Positions 25,224 through 33,843 of a stretch of DNA of 52,598 nt are shown piece by piece. The position numbers and the translations under genes were made by a program. Position 1 is the first letter of the stretch, and the number at the start of each line of letters is the position of its first letter. The notes below the pieces were generated by a model. It saw only the letters and a program-made list of their open reading frames with translations. It ran no database searches and was not told where the DNA came from. The DNA is from Planctomycetota bacterium (GTDB lineage: Bacteria; Planctomycetota; UBA11346): assembly GCA_023150565.1 (NCBI GenBank), contig JAKLKR010000010.1, forward strand, positions 1-52,598. Direction: 5' to 3'.

Positions 25224-26009
25224 ATGGACACCGCAGAACTGATCAAGGCCGGACGTCTCGACGATGCCTGGAAGGACCTCGCCGGGCGCATCCGCGCCAA
25301 GCCCGGCGACACCACCCTGCGCCTGGCCGCCTTCCAGCTGCTGACGGTGCGCGGCGAATGGCAGCGCGCCGGCGACCAGCTCGACGCCCTCGCCTCGCTC
25401 GACGCCCAGCGCGTGCTCTTCGCCCAGGTCTACCGCCCGCTGCTCAACGCCGCCGCCCTGCGCGAGGAGGTCTTCGCCGGCCGCCGCACCCCGGTGGTGC
25501 TGGGCGAGCCCGAGCCCTGGCTGGGCGAGCTGGTGCAGGCGCTGGCGCTGCTGGCGCAGGGCCAGGGCGCCGCCGCCGCCCGGCTGCGCGACCGCGCCTT
25601 CGAGGCCGCCCCTGCCCGCGCCGGCACCATCGACGGCCAGCCCTTCGCCTGGCTGGCCGACGCCGACCCGCGCCTGGGCCCGGTGCTCGAGGCGGTGGTC
25701 GACGGCGGCTACTGCTGGCTGCCGCTGCACCGCGTGGTCAGCATCACCATCGACGCCCCGCGCGACCTGCGCGACCTGGTGTGGATCCCCGCCACCATCG
25801 CCCTCACCGCCGGCACCACCGTGGGCGCCGCCCTGCCGGTACGCTACCCCGGCAGCCAGTCGGCCGCCGACGCCCTGCGCCTGGCCCGCCGCACCGACTG
25901 GCAGGACCGCGGCGACGGCTGGCAGCTCGGCCTCGGCCAGCGCCTGCTCGCCAGCGACACTGGCGAACGCGGCCTGCTCGAGTGCCGCGAGATCCGCTTC
26001 ACGGCCTGA
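25224..26009 (+). CDS. tagJ: T6SS accessory protein TagJ (ImpE family)
   Basis: 261 residues. The ImpE/SciE pattern is clear: AELIKAGRLDDAWKDLAGRI, LLTVRGEWQRAGDQLDAL, then FAWLADADPRLGPVLEAVVDGGY and WIPATIALTAGTTVGAALP. In other systems TagJ binds the TssB N-terminus and the TssH ATPase to help sheath disassembly. A short AAGG lies seven bases before the ATG. It is directly followed by tssE. Confidence 0.92.
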   Translation: MDTAELIKAGRLDDAWKDLAGRIRAKPGDTTLRLAAFQLLTVRGEWQRAGDQLDALASLDAQRVLFAQVYRPLLNAAALREEVFAGRRTPVVLGEPEPWLGELVQALALLAQGQGAAAARLRDRAFEAAPARAGTIDGQPFAWLADADPRLGPVLEAVVDGGYCWLPLHRVVSITIDAPRDLRDLVWIPATIALTAGTTVGAALPVRYPGSQSAADALRLARRTDWQDRGDGWQLGLGQRLLASDTGERGLLECREIRFTA

Positions 26010-26034
26010 AGCAGCGAACGCCCGGCCTGCCGCC

Positions 26035-26526
26035 ATGCCCGTCGCCGACCAGGAACGCTTCCTGCCCTGCCTGCTCGACCGGCTCACCGATGACGAGCCG
26101 GACAAGCGCAGCGAGCCGCCGCAGGCGCGCGCGGCGACCGTGCGCCAGGTGCGCCAGGCGGTGCTGCGCGACCTGCGCCGGCTGCTCAACTGCCACCACC
26201 GGCTCGACGACGAGCAGCGGCGCATCTGGCCGCAGGCGGCCTCCTCGGTGATCGACTGGGGGGTGCCGGACGTGTGCGGGCGCTGCCTCACCGACCAGGA
26301 CCTGCCCTGGCTGGCCGAGCAGCTGCGCCGCGCGGTGCTGGCCTTCGAGCCGCGCTTCGACCCGCCCTCGGTGCGGGTGCGCGTCGGCCGCACCCCCGGC
26401 AGCGAGGGCCGCGCCACCTTCGCGGTCGAGATCGGCGCCACCCTGCATGTGGCCTCGATCCGCGAAGAGGTGATGTTCCGCTCCCTGCTCGACACCGAGT
26501 CGGGCCATTTCACCGCGGAGGAGTAG
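26035..26526 (+). CDS. tssE: T6SS baseplate protein TssE (gp25-like)
   Basis: 163 residues, the normal length. VRQAVLRDLRRLLNCHH and SSVIDWGVPDVCGR, with LTDQDLPWLAEQLRRAVLAFEPRF, match the T4 gp25-like baseplate wedge protein TssE. The C-terminus carries ATFAVEIGATLH in the usual place. It docks the sheath on the baseplate with TssF and TssG, whose genes follow immediately. Confidence 0.93.
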   Translation: MPVADQERFLPCLLDRLTDDEPDKRSEPPQARAATVRQVRQAVLRDLRRLLNCHHRLDDEQRRIWPQAASSVIDWGVPDVCGRCLTDQDLPWLAEQLRRAVLAFEPRFDPPSVRVRVGRTPGSEGRATFAVEIGATLHVASIREEVMFRSLLDTESGHFTAEE

Positions 26527-26531
26527 CGCCC

Positions 26532-28370
26532 GTGGACCCCCGCCTGCTCGACCGCTACACCGCCGAACTCGAGCACCTGCGCTCCACCGGGGCGGAGTTC
26601 GCCCGCGACTTCCCCAAGATCGCCGGGCGCCTCGGCCTGGGCGGCTTCGAGTGCGCCGACCCCTATGTCGAGCGCCTGCTCGAGGGCTTCGCCTTCCTCG
26701 CCGCGCGCATCCAGCTGCGCTTCGACGACGGCTTCCCGCTGGTGGCGGAATCGCTGCTGTCGGTGCTGGCGCCGCACCTGCTGGCGCCGGTGCCGGCGAT
26801 GGGGGTGGCGCGCTTCACCCCCGACCCCGCCAACCCGGCGCTGGCCTCGGGCCCGCGCGTGCCGCGCGGCACCATCCTCTCGGCGCACGCCCCCGCCGGC
26901 GAGGAGACCGCGCCGCGCTTCGCCACCGCCGCCGCCTGCGACCTGCTGCCCTTCGCCCTCGGCGAGGCCGCCTACCACGTGCGCGACCTGCCGCTCAAGG
27001 ACCCGCCCGCCGGGGTGGAATGGCGCTCGGCGCTGCGCCTGCGCCTCAACCCGCTCGGCCAGGCGGCGTGGGACCGCCTGGCCTGCGACCGCCTGCGGGT
27101 GCAGATCCTCGGCGCCGACGAGACCGCCTGGTCGCTGGCCGAGCTGCTGCTGTCGTCGGCGCGCGCGGTGGTGGTCGATTCGGCCGACGGCCGGCGCCTG
27201 CTGCGCCTGGGCGGCGACGCGGTGGTGATGCCCGGCCTGGGCGACGACGAGGCGCTGCTGCCGGTGGCGCCGCAGGCGCCGGCGGGCGCCCGCCTGCTGG
27301 CGGAATACTTCTCGTTCCCCGAGCGCTTCTGCGCCTTCGCCATCGACGGCATCGGCGCCGCCCTGCGCGCCTGCGGCGGCCAGCCGCTCGACATCACCAT
27401 CCTGCTCGGCGAGCGCCGCGAGCCGCTGGCGCGGGTGGTCGACGCCCAGCGCCTGGCGCTGCACACCGTGCCGGTGGTCAACCTCTTCCCGCGCCGCTGC
27501 GAGCGGGTGCCGCTCGACGGGCGCAGCCACGAGCACCACCTGGTGCCCGACCGCACCCGCCCGCAGGACTACGAGATCCACAGCGTGCTCTCGCTCGAGG
27601 GCTGGGGCGAGGGCGGCGAACGCCTGTTCGAGGCCATCCCCTTCGCGGCGGTGGCGCCCGACGGCGAGGACACCGCGCGCTTCGCGGCGCGCCGCCGCGT
27701 GCCGGTGGGGCTGGCGCGGCGCAACCCCGCCTACCAGGGCTCCGAGGTGTGGGCGGTGCTGACCGGCCGCGGCTGGGAGCGCCAGGCCTCGCACCTGCGC
27801 CAGCTCGGCGGCGAGCTGCTGTGCACCAACCGCGACCTCACCCTGTCGATGCCGGTGGGCGGCCAGGGCGGCGACTTCCAGGTGCCGTCCGGCCTGCCCG
27901 CCAGCCGCATCTCCTGCGTGCTCGGGCCGACCGCGCCGCTGCCCGCCGCCGCCGGCCGCGACGCGGTGTGGGCGGCGATCGGCGCCCTGCGCCTCAACCA
28001 CCTCTCGCTCGCCGCCGCCGGCGGCCAGGCCGCCGCCGGGCTGCGCCAGCTGCTCGAGCTGCACGCGCGCGGGCGCGGGGCCTCGGCCGCGCTCCAGGCC
28101 CAGGGCCTGGCCGGGCTGACCGTGCGCGACGTGGTGCGGCGCATCCCCGGCGGCGGGGCGATCGCCTTCGCGCGCGGGCTCGAGACCGCGCTCACCTTCG
28201 ACGCCCAGGCCTTCCAGGGCTCGACCTGCCTGCCGCTCGGGCGCATCCTCGCCGAGCTGTTCTCGGGCCAGGTGTCGGTGAACTCCTTCGCCGAGGTGGT
28301 GCTCGCCACCAACCAGCACGGCACCCTGGTGCGCTGGCCGGCGCGCATGGGGACGCAGCTGTGCCTCTGA
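26532..28370 (+). CDS. tssF: T6SS baseplate protein TssF
   Basis: 612 residues, a typical TssF length. The start region RYTAELEHLRSTGAEFARDF and GFAFLAARIQLRFDDGFP is diagnostic. Later blocks include RVPRGTILSAHAPAG-type PRGTILSAHAP, RRCERVPLDGRSHEHHLVPD and DYEIHSVLSLEGWGEGGERL. It starts with GTG at 26532, supported by a strong GGAGGAG ribosome site eight bases upstream; no in-frame ATG fits the domain start. It is part of the wedge complex with TssE and TssG. Confidence 0.93.
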   Translation: MDPRLLDRYTAELEHLRSTGAEFARDFPKIAGRLGLGGFECADPYVERLLEGFAFLAARIQLRFDDGFPLVAESLLSVLAPHLLAPVPAMGVARFTPDPANPALASGPRVPRGTILSAHAPAGEETAPRFATAAACDLLPFALGEAAYHVRDLPLKDPPAGVEWRSALRLRLNPLGQAAWDRLACDRLRVQILGADETAWSLAELLLSSARAVVVDSADGRRLLRLGGDAVVMPGLGDDEALLPVAPQAPAGARLLAEYFSFPERFCAFAIDGIGAALRACGGQPLDITILLGERREPLARVVDAQRLALHTVPVVNLFPRRCERVPLDGRSHEHHLVPDRTRPQDYEIHSVLSLEGWGEGGERLFEAIPFAAVAPDGEDTARFAARRRVPVGLARRNPAYQGSEVWAVLTGRGWERQASHLRQLGGELLCTNRDLTLSMPVGGQGGDFQVPSGLPASRISCVLGPTAPLPAAAGRDAVWAAIGALRLNHLSLAAAGGQAAAGLRQLLELHARGRGASAALQAQGLAGLTVRDVVRRIPGGGAIAFARGLETALTFDAQAFQGSTCLPLGRILAELFSGQVSVNSFAEVVLATNQHGTLVRWPARMGTQLCL

Positions 28371-29677
28371 GCCAGCCGCCGCCGGTGCCGCCGCTGCCGG
28401 TGCCGGCGCGCACCATGACCCTGTTCGCGGCGGTGCGCGCCATCGAACGCGCCAACCCGCAGCTGCCGCCGGTGGGGGCCTCGGCGCGGGCGGCCGAGGA
28501 CGCGGTGCGCTTCGCCCAGCCGCCCACCCTGTCGTTCCCGCCGGGCGAGATCAGCGGCTTCGACGGCCGCCGCCTGACCCAGCAGGTGATCGGCCTGCTC
28601 GGCCCGGGCGGGCCGCTGCCGCTGAACGTGACCGAGTACCTGCACGAGCGTACGGTGCAGTCCGGCGACCACGCCCCGGCGCGCTTCCTCGACATCTTCC
28701 ACCACCGCCTGGTGTCGCTGTTCTACCGCGCCTGGGCCGACGGCGAGCCGGCGGTGGCGCACGACCGCCCGGACCGCGACTGGTTCCGCGGCTGGCTGCT
28801 CGGCCTGGGCGGCGGCGCCGGCACCGCGGCCGCCGCCGACGACGGCGGCCCCGACGCCTCCGAGCGCGCCGCCCTCGCCGGCCTGCTGCAGTCGCGCGCG
28901 CGCGGGATCGAGGGCCTGCAGCGCCTGATCGCGCTGGTGTGCAAGGTGCCGGTGTCGGTCGAGGCCTTCATCCAGTCGCTGGTCGCGCTCGAGGCCGAGG
29001 ACCGCTGCCGCCTGGGCGCGCCCGGGGCGTCGTCGGCGCTCGGCTCGGCGGTGGTGGGGCGCAACCGCCATTCGCGCACCGACGCGGTGCGCGTCACCCT
29101 CGGCCCGATGGGGCGCGAGCGCTTCCAGGCCCTCTCGCCCGGCACCCCCGGCTACGCCCGCCTGCGCTGGTGCCTGCGCACCTGGCTGAGCCAGCCGCTG
29201 CAGGCCGAGGTGCGCTGGGTGCTCGACGGCGCCGAGGTGCCGCGCACCGGGCTGGGCGGCGCGCGCCTGGGCCGCGACACCTGGATGCGCAGCCGGACCG
29301 AGCCCGGCCGCCCGGCCGACGACCTGCGCGTGGTGGTGGGCACCCACGCCCCGCACCCCTCGGACCGCGCCCTGGCGGCGGCGCCGGAGCCGCGGCCGGC
29401 CGCGCCCAGGCCTTCCCCCCCGCCGGTGGACGCCGCCGAGATCCCGGCAGCGGTGCCGACCGTCGCCGCCGAGCCGGTATCGCCGCCGGCCGCCGCTGCC
29501 GTCCTGGCCGCGCCGGCCGTGACCGACCTCGCCCCGGCCGTACCGCCGCCGCCGGCGGCCGCCGCCCTCCTTTCCCCTGAACCACCCGCCGAACCCCTCG
29601 CCCCGCCGCCGTCCGACCTGGACGACGAGATGGTGGTGCTGGACGACGGCCCCGACCCCGCCCCGGAGACGCCATGA
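28361..29677 (+). CDS. tssG: T6SS baseplate protein TssG with long Pro/Ala-rich tail
   Basis: 438 residues against about 330-350 usually. The conserved part runs to about residue 335: PTLSFPPGEISGF, GPGGPLPLNVTEYLHERT, RFLDIFHHRLVSLFYRAW, and the late LGRDTWMRSRTE. The last ~100 residues are a Pro/Ala-rich linker ending in an acidic patch (DLDDEMVVLDDGPDP). The start is GTG 28361, overlapping the tssF stop by ten bases; ATG 28415 is the alternative. The end overlaps tssH as ATGA. The tail is absent from typical TssG and may bind a partner. Confidence 0.9.
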   Translation: MPLSQPPPVPPLPVPARTMTLFAAVRAIERANPQLPPVGASARAAEDAVRFAQPPTLSFPPGEISGFDGRRLTQQVIGLLGPGGPLPLNVTEYLHERTVQSGDHAPARFLDIFHHRLVSLFYRAWADGEPAVAHDRPDRDWFRGWLLGLGGGAGTAAAADDGGPDASERAALAGLLQSRARGIEGLQRLIALVCKVPVSVEAFIQSLVALEAEDRCRLGAPGASSALGSAVVGRNRHSRTDAVRVTLGPMGRERFQALSPGTPGYARLRWCLRTWLSQPLQAEVRWVLDGAEVPRTGLGGARLGRDTWMRSRTEPGRPADDLRVVVGTHAPHPSDRALAAAPEPRPAAPRPSPPPVDAAEIPAAVPTVAAEPVSPPAAAAVLAAPAVTDLAPAVPPPPAAAALLSPEPPAEPLAPPPSDLDDEMVVLDDGPDPAPETP

Positions 29678-32319
29678 GCGAGATCAAGCGCACCGAACTG
29701 TTCGGCCGACTCAGCCCCCTGGCCTACAAGGCCATCGAGAGCGCCACCGTGCTGTGCAAGATGCGCAGCAACCCCTACGTCGAGCTGGCGCACTGGCTGA
29801 CCCAGATCGCCGCCAGCGGCGACAGCGACCTGCACCGCATCCTGCGCCGCTTCGAGATCGACCCCTCGCGCCTGGCCGCCGACCTCACCGCCGCCCTCGA
29901 GCGCCTGCCGCGCGGCGCCACCTCGATCAGCGACTTCTCGCCGCACATCGAGCACGCGATCAAGGAGGGCTGGATGTGGGCCAGCCTCAAGTACCGCGAG
30001 GGCGCGGTGCGCAGCGGGCACATCCTGCTCGGCTGCGTGCGCTCCAAGTCGCTGAGCAGCGTGCTCGACCAGCTCTCGAAGGAGTTCGCCAAGATCAAGG
30101 GCGAGGCGCTGTCCGACGAGCTGCACGCGATCTGCAAGGGCTCGCCCGAGGAGGCCACCGCCGCCAGCGGCGACCGCGGCCTGGGCGGCACGCCCGGCGA
30201 GGCGAGCGGGGCGATGGCCCCGGCGGCGATGGGCAAGCAGGAGGCGCTCAAGCGCTTCACCGTCGACCTCACCCAGCGCGCGCGCGACGGCCAGATAGAC
30301 CCGGTGGTGGGGCGCGACGACGAGATCCGCCTGCTCATCGACATCCTGATGCGGCGCCGCCAGAACAACCCCATCCTCACCGGCGAGGCCGGGGTGGGCA
30401 AGACCGCGGTGGTGGAAGGGTTCGCCCAGCGCGTGGCCGCCGGCGACGTGCCGCCCGCGCTCAAGGACATCACCCTGCGTTCGCTCGACATGGCCCTGCT
30501 ACAGGCCGGGGCGAGCATGAAGGGCGAGTTCGAGGAGCGCCTCAAGCAGGTGATCGAGGAGGTCCAGGGCGCCGAGAAGCCGGTCATCCTGTTCATCGAC
30601 GAGGCCCACACCCTGATCGGCGCCGGCGGTTCCGCCGGCACCGGCGACGCCGCCAACCTGCTCAAGCCGGCGCTGGCGCGCGGCACCCTGCGCACCATCG
30701 GCGCCACCACCTGGGCCGAGTACAAGAAGTACTTCGAGAAGGACCCCGCCCTGACCCGCCGCTTCCAGGTGGTGCAGGTCGACGAACCGGACGACGCCAA
30801 GGCCCAGCGCATGCTGCGCGGCACCGTCGCCAAGCTGGAGAAGCACCACAAGATCCTGGTGCTGGAGGAGGCGGTGGCGGCCGCGGTCACCCTGTCGCGG
30901 CGCTTCATCCCCGCCCGCCAGCTGCCCGACAAGGCGGTCAGCCTGCTCGACACCGCCTGCGCGCGGGTCGGGCTGAGCCAGGGCGCCGAACCGGCCGGGC
31001 TGGAGCGCCTGCGCCGCGACCTCGAGGCGCTGGCCGAGGAGCAGGCCGCGCTCAAGCGCGAGGGCGCGATCGGCGCCGACCACGGCAAGCGCCTGGCCGA
31101 GCTGGGCGAGCGCGAGGCCAAGCTCAAGACCGAGCAGGCCGCGGCCGAGACCCGCTACCAGGCCGAGAAGAAGCTGGTGGCGACCATCACCGCCGCGCGC
31201 ACCGCGCTGGCGGCCGAGGCCTGCGAGGGCCGCGAGGCCAGGCTGGCCGAACTGAAGGCCGCCGAGGCGGAGCTGGTCAAGCTCCAGGGCGAGGCCCCGC
31301 TGGTGCTGCCGGCGGTCGACGCCCAGGCGGTGGCGGTGGTGGTGGGCGAATGGACCGGCATCCCGCTCGGACGCATGGTCAAGGACGAGGTCAAGGCGGT
31401 GCTCGGCCTGGCCGACACCCTGCGCCAGCGCGTGCGCGGCCAGGACCACGCCATGGACATCATCGCCACCCGCATCCAGACCGCGCGCGCCGGCCTGGGC
31501 GACCCGGTCAAGCCGATCGGCGTGATCATGCTCGCCGGCCCCAGCGGCGTGGGCAAGACCGAGACCGCGCTGACCCTGGCCGAGACCCTCTACGGCGGCG
31601 ACCAGAGCCTGATCACCATCAACATGAGCGAGTTCCAGGAGTCGCACACCGTCTCGACCCTCAAGGGCGCGCCCCCCGGCTACGTCGGCTACGGCGAGGG
31701 CGGCGTGCTGACCGAGGCGGTGCGGCGCAAGCCCTACAGCGTGGTGCTGCTCGACGAGGTCGAGAAGGCCCACCCCGACGTGCACAAGATCTTCTTCCAG
31801 GTCTTCGACAAAGGCTGGATGGAGGACGGCGAGGGCCGCGGCATCGACTTCCGCAACACCGTGATCATCCTCACCACCAACGTCGGCAGCGACGAGGTGA
31901 TCAAGATGTGCAAGGACCCGGAGCTGCTGCCGGCCGCCGACGCGGTCGGCGAGGCGATCCGCCCGGCCCTGCGCAAGACCTTCCCCGACGCCCTGCTCGG
32001 GCGCATCCAGGTGGTGCCCTACTACCCGCTCGCCGGGCAGGTGCTCACCGACATCATCAACCTCAAGCTGGCCAAGGTGCAGAAGCGCGTGCAGGCCCGC
32101 TACCAGGTGCCGCTGACCATCGACGCGGCGGTGCCGACCGAGATCGCCCGGCGCGCCAACCAGCTGGAGAGCGGCGCGCGCATGATCGACGCCATCATCG
32201 CCAACCACCTGCTGCCCAAGGTCAGCGCCGAGTTCCTCACCCGCACCATGGAGGGCCAGCCCTTCACCGCGGTGGCACTGGGGGTCGAGGGCGGCGAATT
32301 CGCGTTCAAGTTCACCTGA
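29674..32319 (+). CDS. tssH: T6SS AAA+ ATPase TssH (ClpV)
   Basis: 881 residues, a full Clp/Hsp100 ATPase. The N-domain is followed by the first AAA+ module: Walker A GEAGVGKTA (about 236) and Walker B VILFIDEAHTLIGAGG. The second module has Walker A GPSGVGKTE (about 622) and VVLLDEVEKAHPDVHK. The middle region (about 420-530) is coiled-coil. ClpV extracts and recycles contracted TssB/TssC sheaths. The start ATG overlaps the tssG stop (ATGA) and has GGAG five bases upstream. It is the last gene of the T6SS operon; a large hairpin of octamer repeats follows. Confidence 0.96.
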   Translation: MSEIKRTELFGRLSPLAYKAIESATVLCKMRSNPYVELAHWLTQIAASGDSDLHRILRRFEIDPSRLAADLTAALERLPRGATSISDFSPHIEHAIKEGWMWASLKYREGAVRSGHILLGCVRSKSLSSVLDQLSKEFAKIKGEALSDELHAICKGSPEEATAASGDRGLGGTPGEASGAMAPAAMGKQEALKRFTVDLTQRARDGQIDPVVGRDDEIRLLIDILMRRRQNNPILTGEAGVGKTAVVEGFAQRVAAGDVPPALKDITLRSLDMALLQAGASMKGEFEERLKQVIEEVQGAEKPVILFIDEAHTLIGAGGSAGTGDAANLLKPALARGTLRTIGATTWAEYKKYFEKDPALTRRFQVVQVDEPDDAKAQRMLRGTVAKLEKHHKILVLEEAVAAAVTLSRRFIPARQLPDKAVSLLDTACARVGLSQGAEPAGLERLRRDLEALAEEQAALKREGAIGADHGKRLAELGEREAKLKTEQAAAETRYQAEKKLVATITAARTALAAEACEGREARLAELKAAEAELVKLQGEAPLVLPAVDAQAVAVVVGEWTGIPLGRMVKDEVKAVLGLADTLRQRVRGQDHAMDIIATRIQTARAGLGDPVKPIGVIMLAGPSGVGKTETALTLAETLYGGDQSLITINMSEFQESHTVSTLKGAPPGYVGYGEGGVLTEAVRRKPYSVVLLDEVEKAHPDVHKIFFQVFDKGWMEDGEGRGIDFRNTVIILTTNVGSDEVIKMCKDPELLPAADAVGEAIRPALRKTFPDALLGRIQVVPYYPLAGQVLTDIINLKLAKVQKRVQARYQVPLTIDAAVPTEIARRANQLESGARMIDAIIANHLLPKVSAEFLTRTMEGQPFTAVALGVEGGEFAFKFT

Positions 32320-32332
32320 GTTCGTAATGCCA

Positions 32333-32398
32333 AATGCTGGAATGCCGGAGTGCTGGAATTCTCCAGCATTCCAGCATTCCAGCATTCCAGCATTCCAG
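32333..32398. repeat. inverted octamer-repeat hairpin A (AATGCTGG / CCAGCATT)
   Basis: The left arm is three 8-bp units (AATGCTGG, AATGCCGG, AGTGCTGG; 32333-32356). After a six-base loop AATTCT, the right arm has four full CCAGCATT units and a half unit (32363-32398). Arms of 24 bases pair with two mismatches. It is the whole functional content of the gap between tssH and the next gene. It can form a large cruciform or RNA hairpin and could act as a terminator or barrier. Confidence 0.85.
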
Positions 32399-32430
32399 CC
32401 CCCCCTCGCCGGCAGCACCCAGGAGTCCCC

Positions 32431-32982
32431 ATGGGCCAGCGCTTCCCCGCCCTCAGCGAGCAGCATCGCGCCTTCATCGCCGAGCAGCGCATCTTCTTCG
32501 TCGGCACCGCCACCGCCGACAGCCGGGTCAACGTGTCGCCCAAGGGCATGGACTCCCTGCGCGTGCTGGGTCCCGGGCGGGTGGCCTGGCTCAACCTCAC
32601 CGGCAGCGGCAACGAGACCGCCGCCCACGTGCAGGTGCTGCCGCGCATGACCATCATGTTCTGCGCCTTCGCCGGCGCGCCGCTGATCCTGCGCCTGTAC
32701 GGCAGCGCCCGCGCGGTGCACACCGGCGATGCGGAGTGGGCCGACCTGGCCCGGCACTTCCCGCCCCTGCCCGGGGCGCGGCAGATCTTCGACCTCGCCA
32801 TCGACCTGGTGCAGAGCTCGTGCGGGTTCGCGGTGCCGCTCTTCGACTACGCCGGCGAGCGCCCCACCCTGATCGACTGGGCGGAGAAGAAGGGCCCCGC
32901 AGGCGTGAAGGGCTACTGGGCCGAGAAGAACCGCAGCAGCATCGACGGCATCCCCACCGGCATCGTCGAACGCAGCCGTTAA
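32431..32982 (+). CDS. pyridoxamine-5'-phosphate-oxidase-like flavin-binding protein
   Basis: 183 residues. The split-barrel FMN-binding pattern of this superfamily is visible: FIAEQRIFFVGTATADSRVN near the start, VNVSPKGMDSLRVLG, and MTIMFCAFAGAPLILRLYG. The C-terminus has the family stretch SSCGFAVPLFDYAGERP and ends with a tail of Asp and Lys residues. Members include uncharacterised oxidases and general stress proteins, so the substrate is unknown. A clear AGGAG ribosome site lies six bases before ATG 32431. It is preceded by hairpin A. Confidence 0.85.
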   Translation: MGQRFPALSEQHRAFIAEQRIFFVGTATADSRVNVSPKGMDSLRVLGPGRVAWLNLTGSGNETAAHVQVLPRMTIMFCAFAGAPLILRLYGSARAVHTGDAEWADLARHFPPLPGARQIFDLAIDLVQSSCGFAVPLFDYAGERPTLIDWAEKKGPAGVKGYWAEKNRSSIDGIPTGIVERSR

Positions 32983-33020
32983 GCGCTGGCGGGCGTCCGG
33001 CCGCGGTTATGCTCGGCCGC

Positions 33021-33629
33021 ATGCCTCCGCCCCCGATCCCGATCAGCATCTCGGCCCGCCATGTGCACCTCACCCGCGCCCATGTCGAGGCGCTGTTCGG
33101 ACCCGGCCACCGCCTGACCAGCAAGGCCCCGCTCAGCCAGCCCGGCCAGTTCGCCTGCGAGGAGCAGGTGGCGCTGGTGGGGCCGCGCGGGCGCATCGAC
33201 AAGGTGCGCGTGCTGGGGCCCGAACGCCCGGCCTCGCAGGTCGAGATCAGCCGCACCGAGGAGCGCCAGCTCGGCATCGACGCGCCGATCCGCGCCTCCG
33301 GCGACCTCGCCGGCAGCCCGGGGCTGCGCCTGGAGGGGCCGGCGGGCGCGGTGGACCTGCCCCTGGGCGCGATCCAGGCCCAGCGCCACGTGCACATGAG
33401 CCCCGCCGAGGCGGCGCTGTACGGGCTCAAGGACAAGGACTGGGTGATGGTGCGGGTGGGCGGGCCGCGCGGACTGATCTTCGATGACGTGCTGGTGCGG
33501 GTGCACCCCGACTACCGCCTCGACATGCACCTCGACACCGACGAGGCCAACGCCGCCGACCTCGGCCCCGGGGCCACCGGCACCCTCATCAGCGGCAGCG
33601 CCAGCGTGTCGCCGCAGCCCAACGACTGA
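33021..33629 (+). CDS. pduL: PduL-type phosphate acyltransferase (phosphotransacylase)
   Basis: 202 residues. PduL motifs are clear: ISISARHVHLTRAHVEALFG, LSQPGQFACEEQVALVG, and QRHVHMSPAEAALYGLKDKD. The His residues in RHVHL and RHVHM belong to the metal-binding sets known for PduL. The enzyme converts acyl-CoA and phosphate to acyl phosphate. In many bacteria it sits inside microcompartments; no shell-protein gene is in this window. An ATG at 33009 would add four residues. No strong ribosome site is seen. A long element of inverted repeats follows. Confidence 0.93.
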   Translation: MPPPPIPISISARHVHLTRAHVEALFGPGHRLTSKAPLSQPGQFACEEQVALVGPRGRIDKVRVLGPERPASQVEISRTEERQLGIDAPIRASGDLAGSPGLRLEGPAGAVDLPLGAIQAQRHVHMSPAEAALYGLKDKDWVMVRVGGPRGLIFDDVLVRVHPDYRLDMHLDTDEANAADLGPGATGTLISGSASVSPQPND

Positions 33630-33638
33630 GCCTGGATA

Positions 33639-33770
33639 ACGCAGTTGATGGTTCATGGTTGATGGTGGACCAGCGCGCAGCCAGGCGGTCATCCGTTGCC
33701 CGCCGGTTCACCCCGCGGGTGAGCGACAACTGCGTCGCATCCCGTTGTGCACCAACCATCAACCAGCAAC
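33639..33770. repeat. inverted heptamer-repeat element B with nested palindromes
   Basis: The left arm (33644-33664) is built from TTGATGG-type heptamers, and its inverted partner at 33750-33770 pairs at 18 of 21 positions. Inside are a second perfect 9-bp pair, ACGCAGTTG (33639-33647) with CAACTGCGT (33727-33735), which shares bases with the first, and a small perfect hairpin TCACCC-CGC-GGGTGA (33708-33722). The overlapping pairings could give alternative structures. It fills most of the 214-base gap between pduL and the next gene. Confidence 0.7.
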
Positions 33771-33843
33771 CGCCAAAGGCGAGCTCTAGGCTGAGCTGCC
33801 GGGCACCGGTTCCCTGGCGCCGCGGCCACGGCATCATGCCGCC

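Noticed and set aside
25158..28319. Thousand-residue open frame on the minus strand opposite tagJ, tssE and tssF
   Set aside because: It lies antisense to three intact T6SS genes, its composition is biased to Gly, Arg, His and Gln, and no domain is visible.
32363..32398. CRISPR-like array from the repeated CCAGCATT units
   Set aside because: The units are 8 bp with no spacers, and they are mirrored by an inverted arm; this is a hairpin of tandem repeats.
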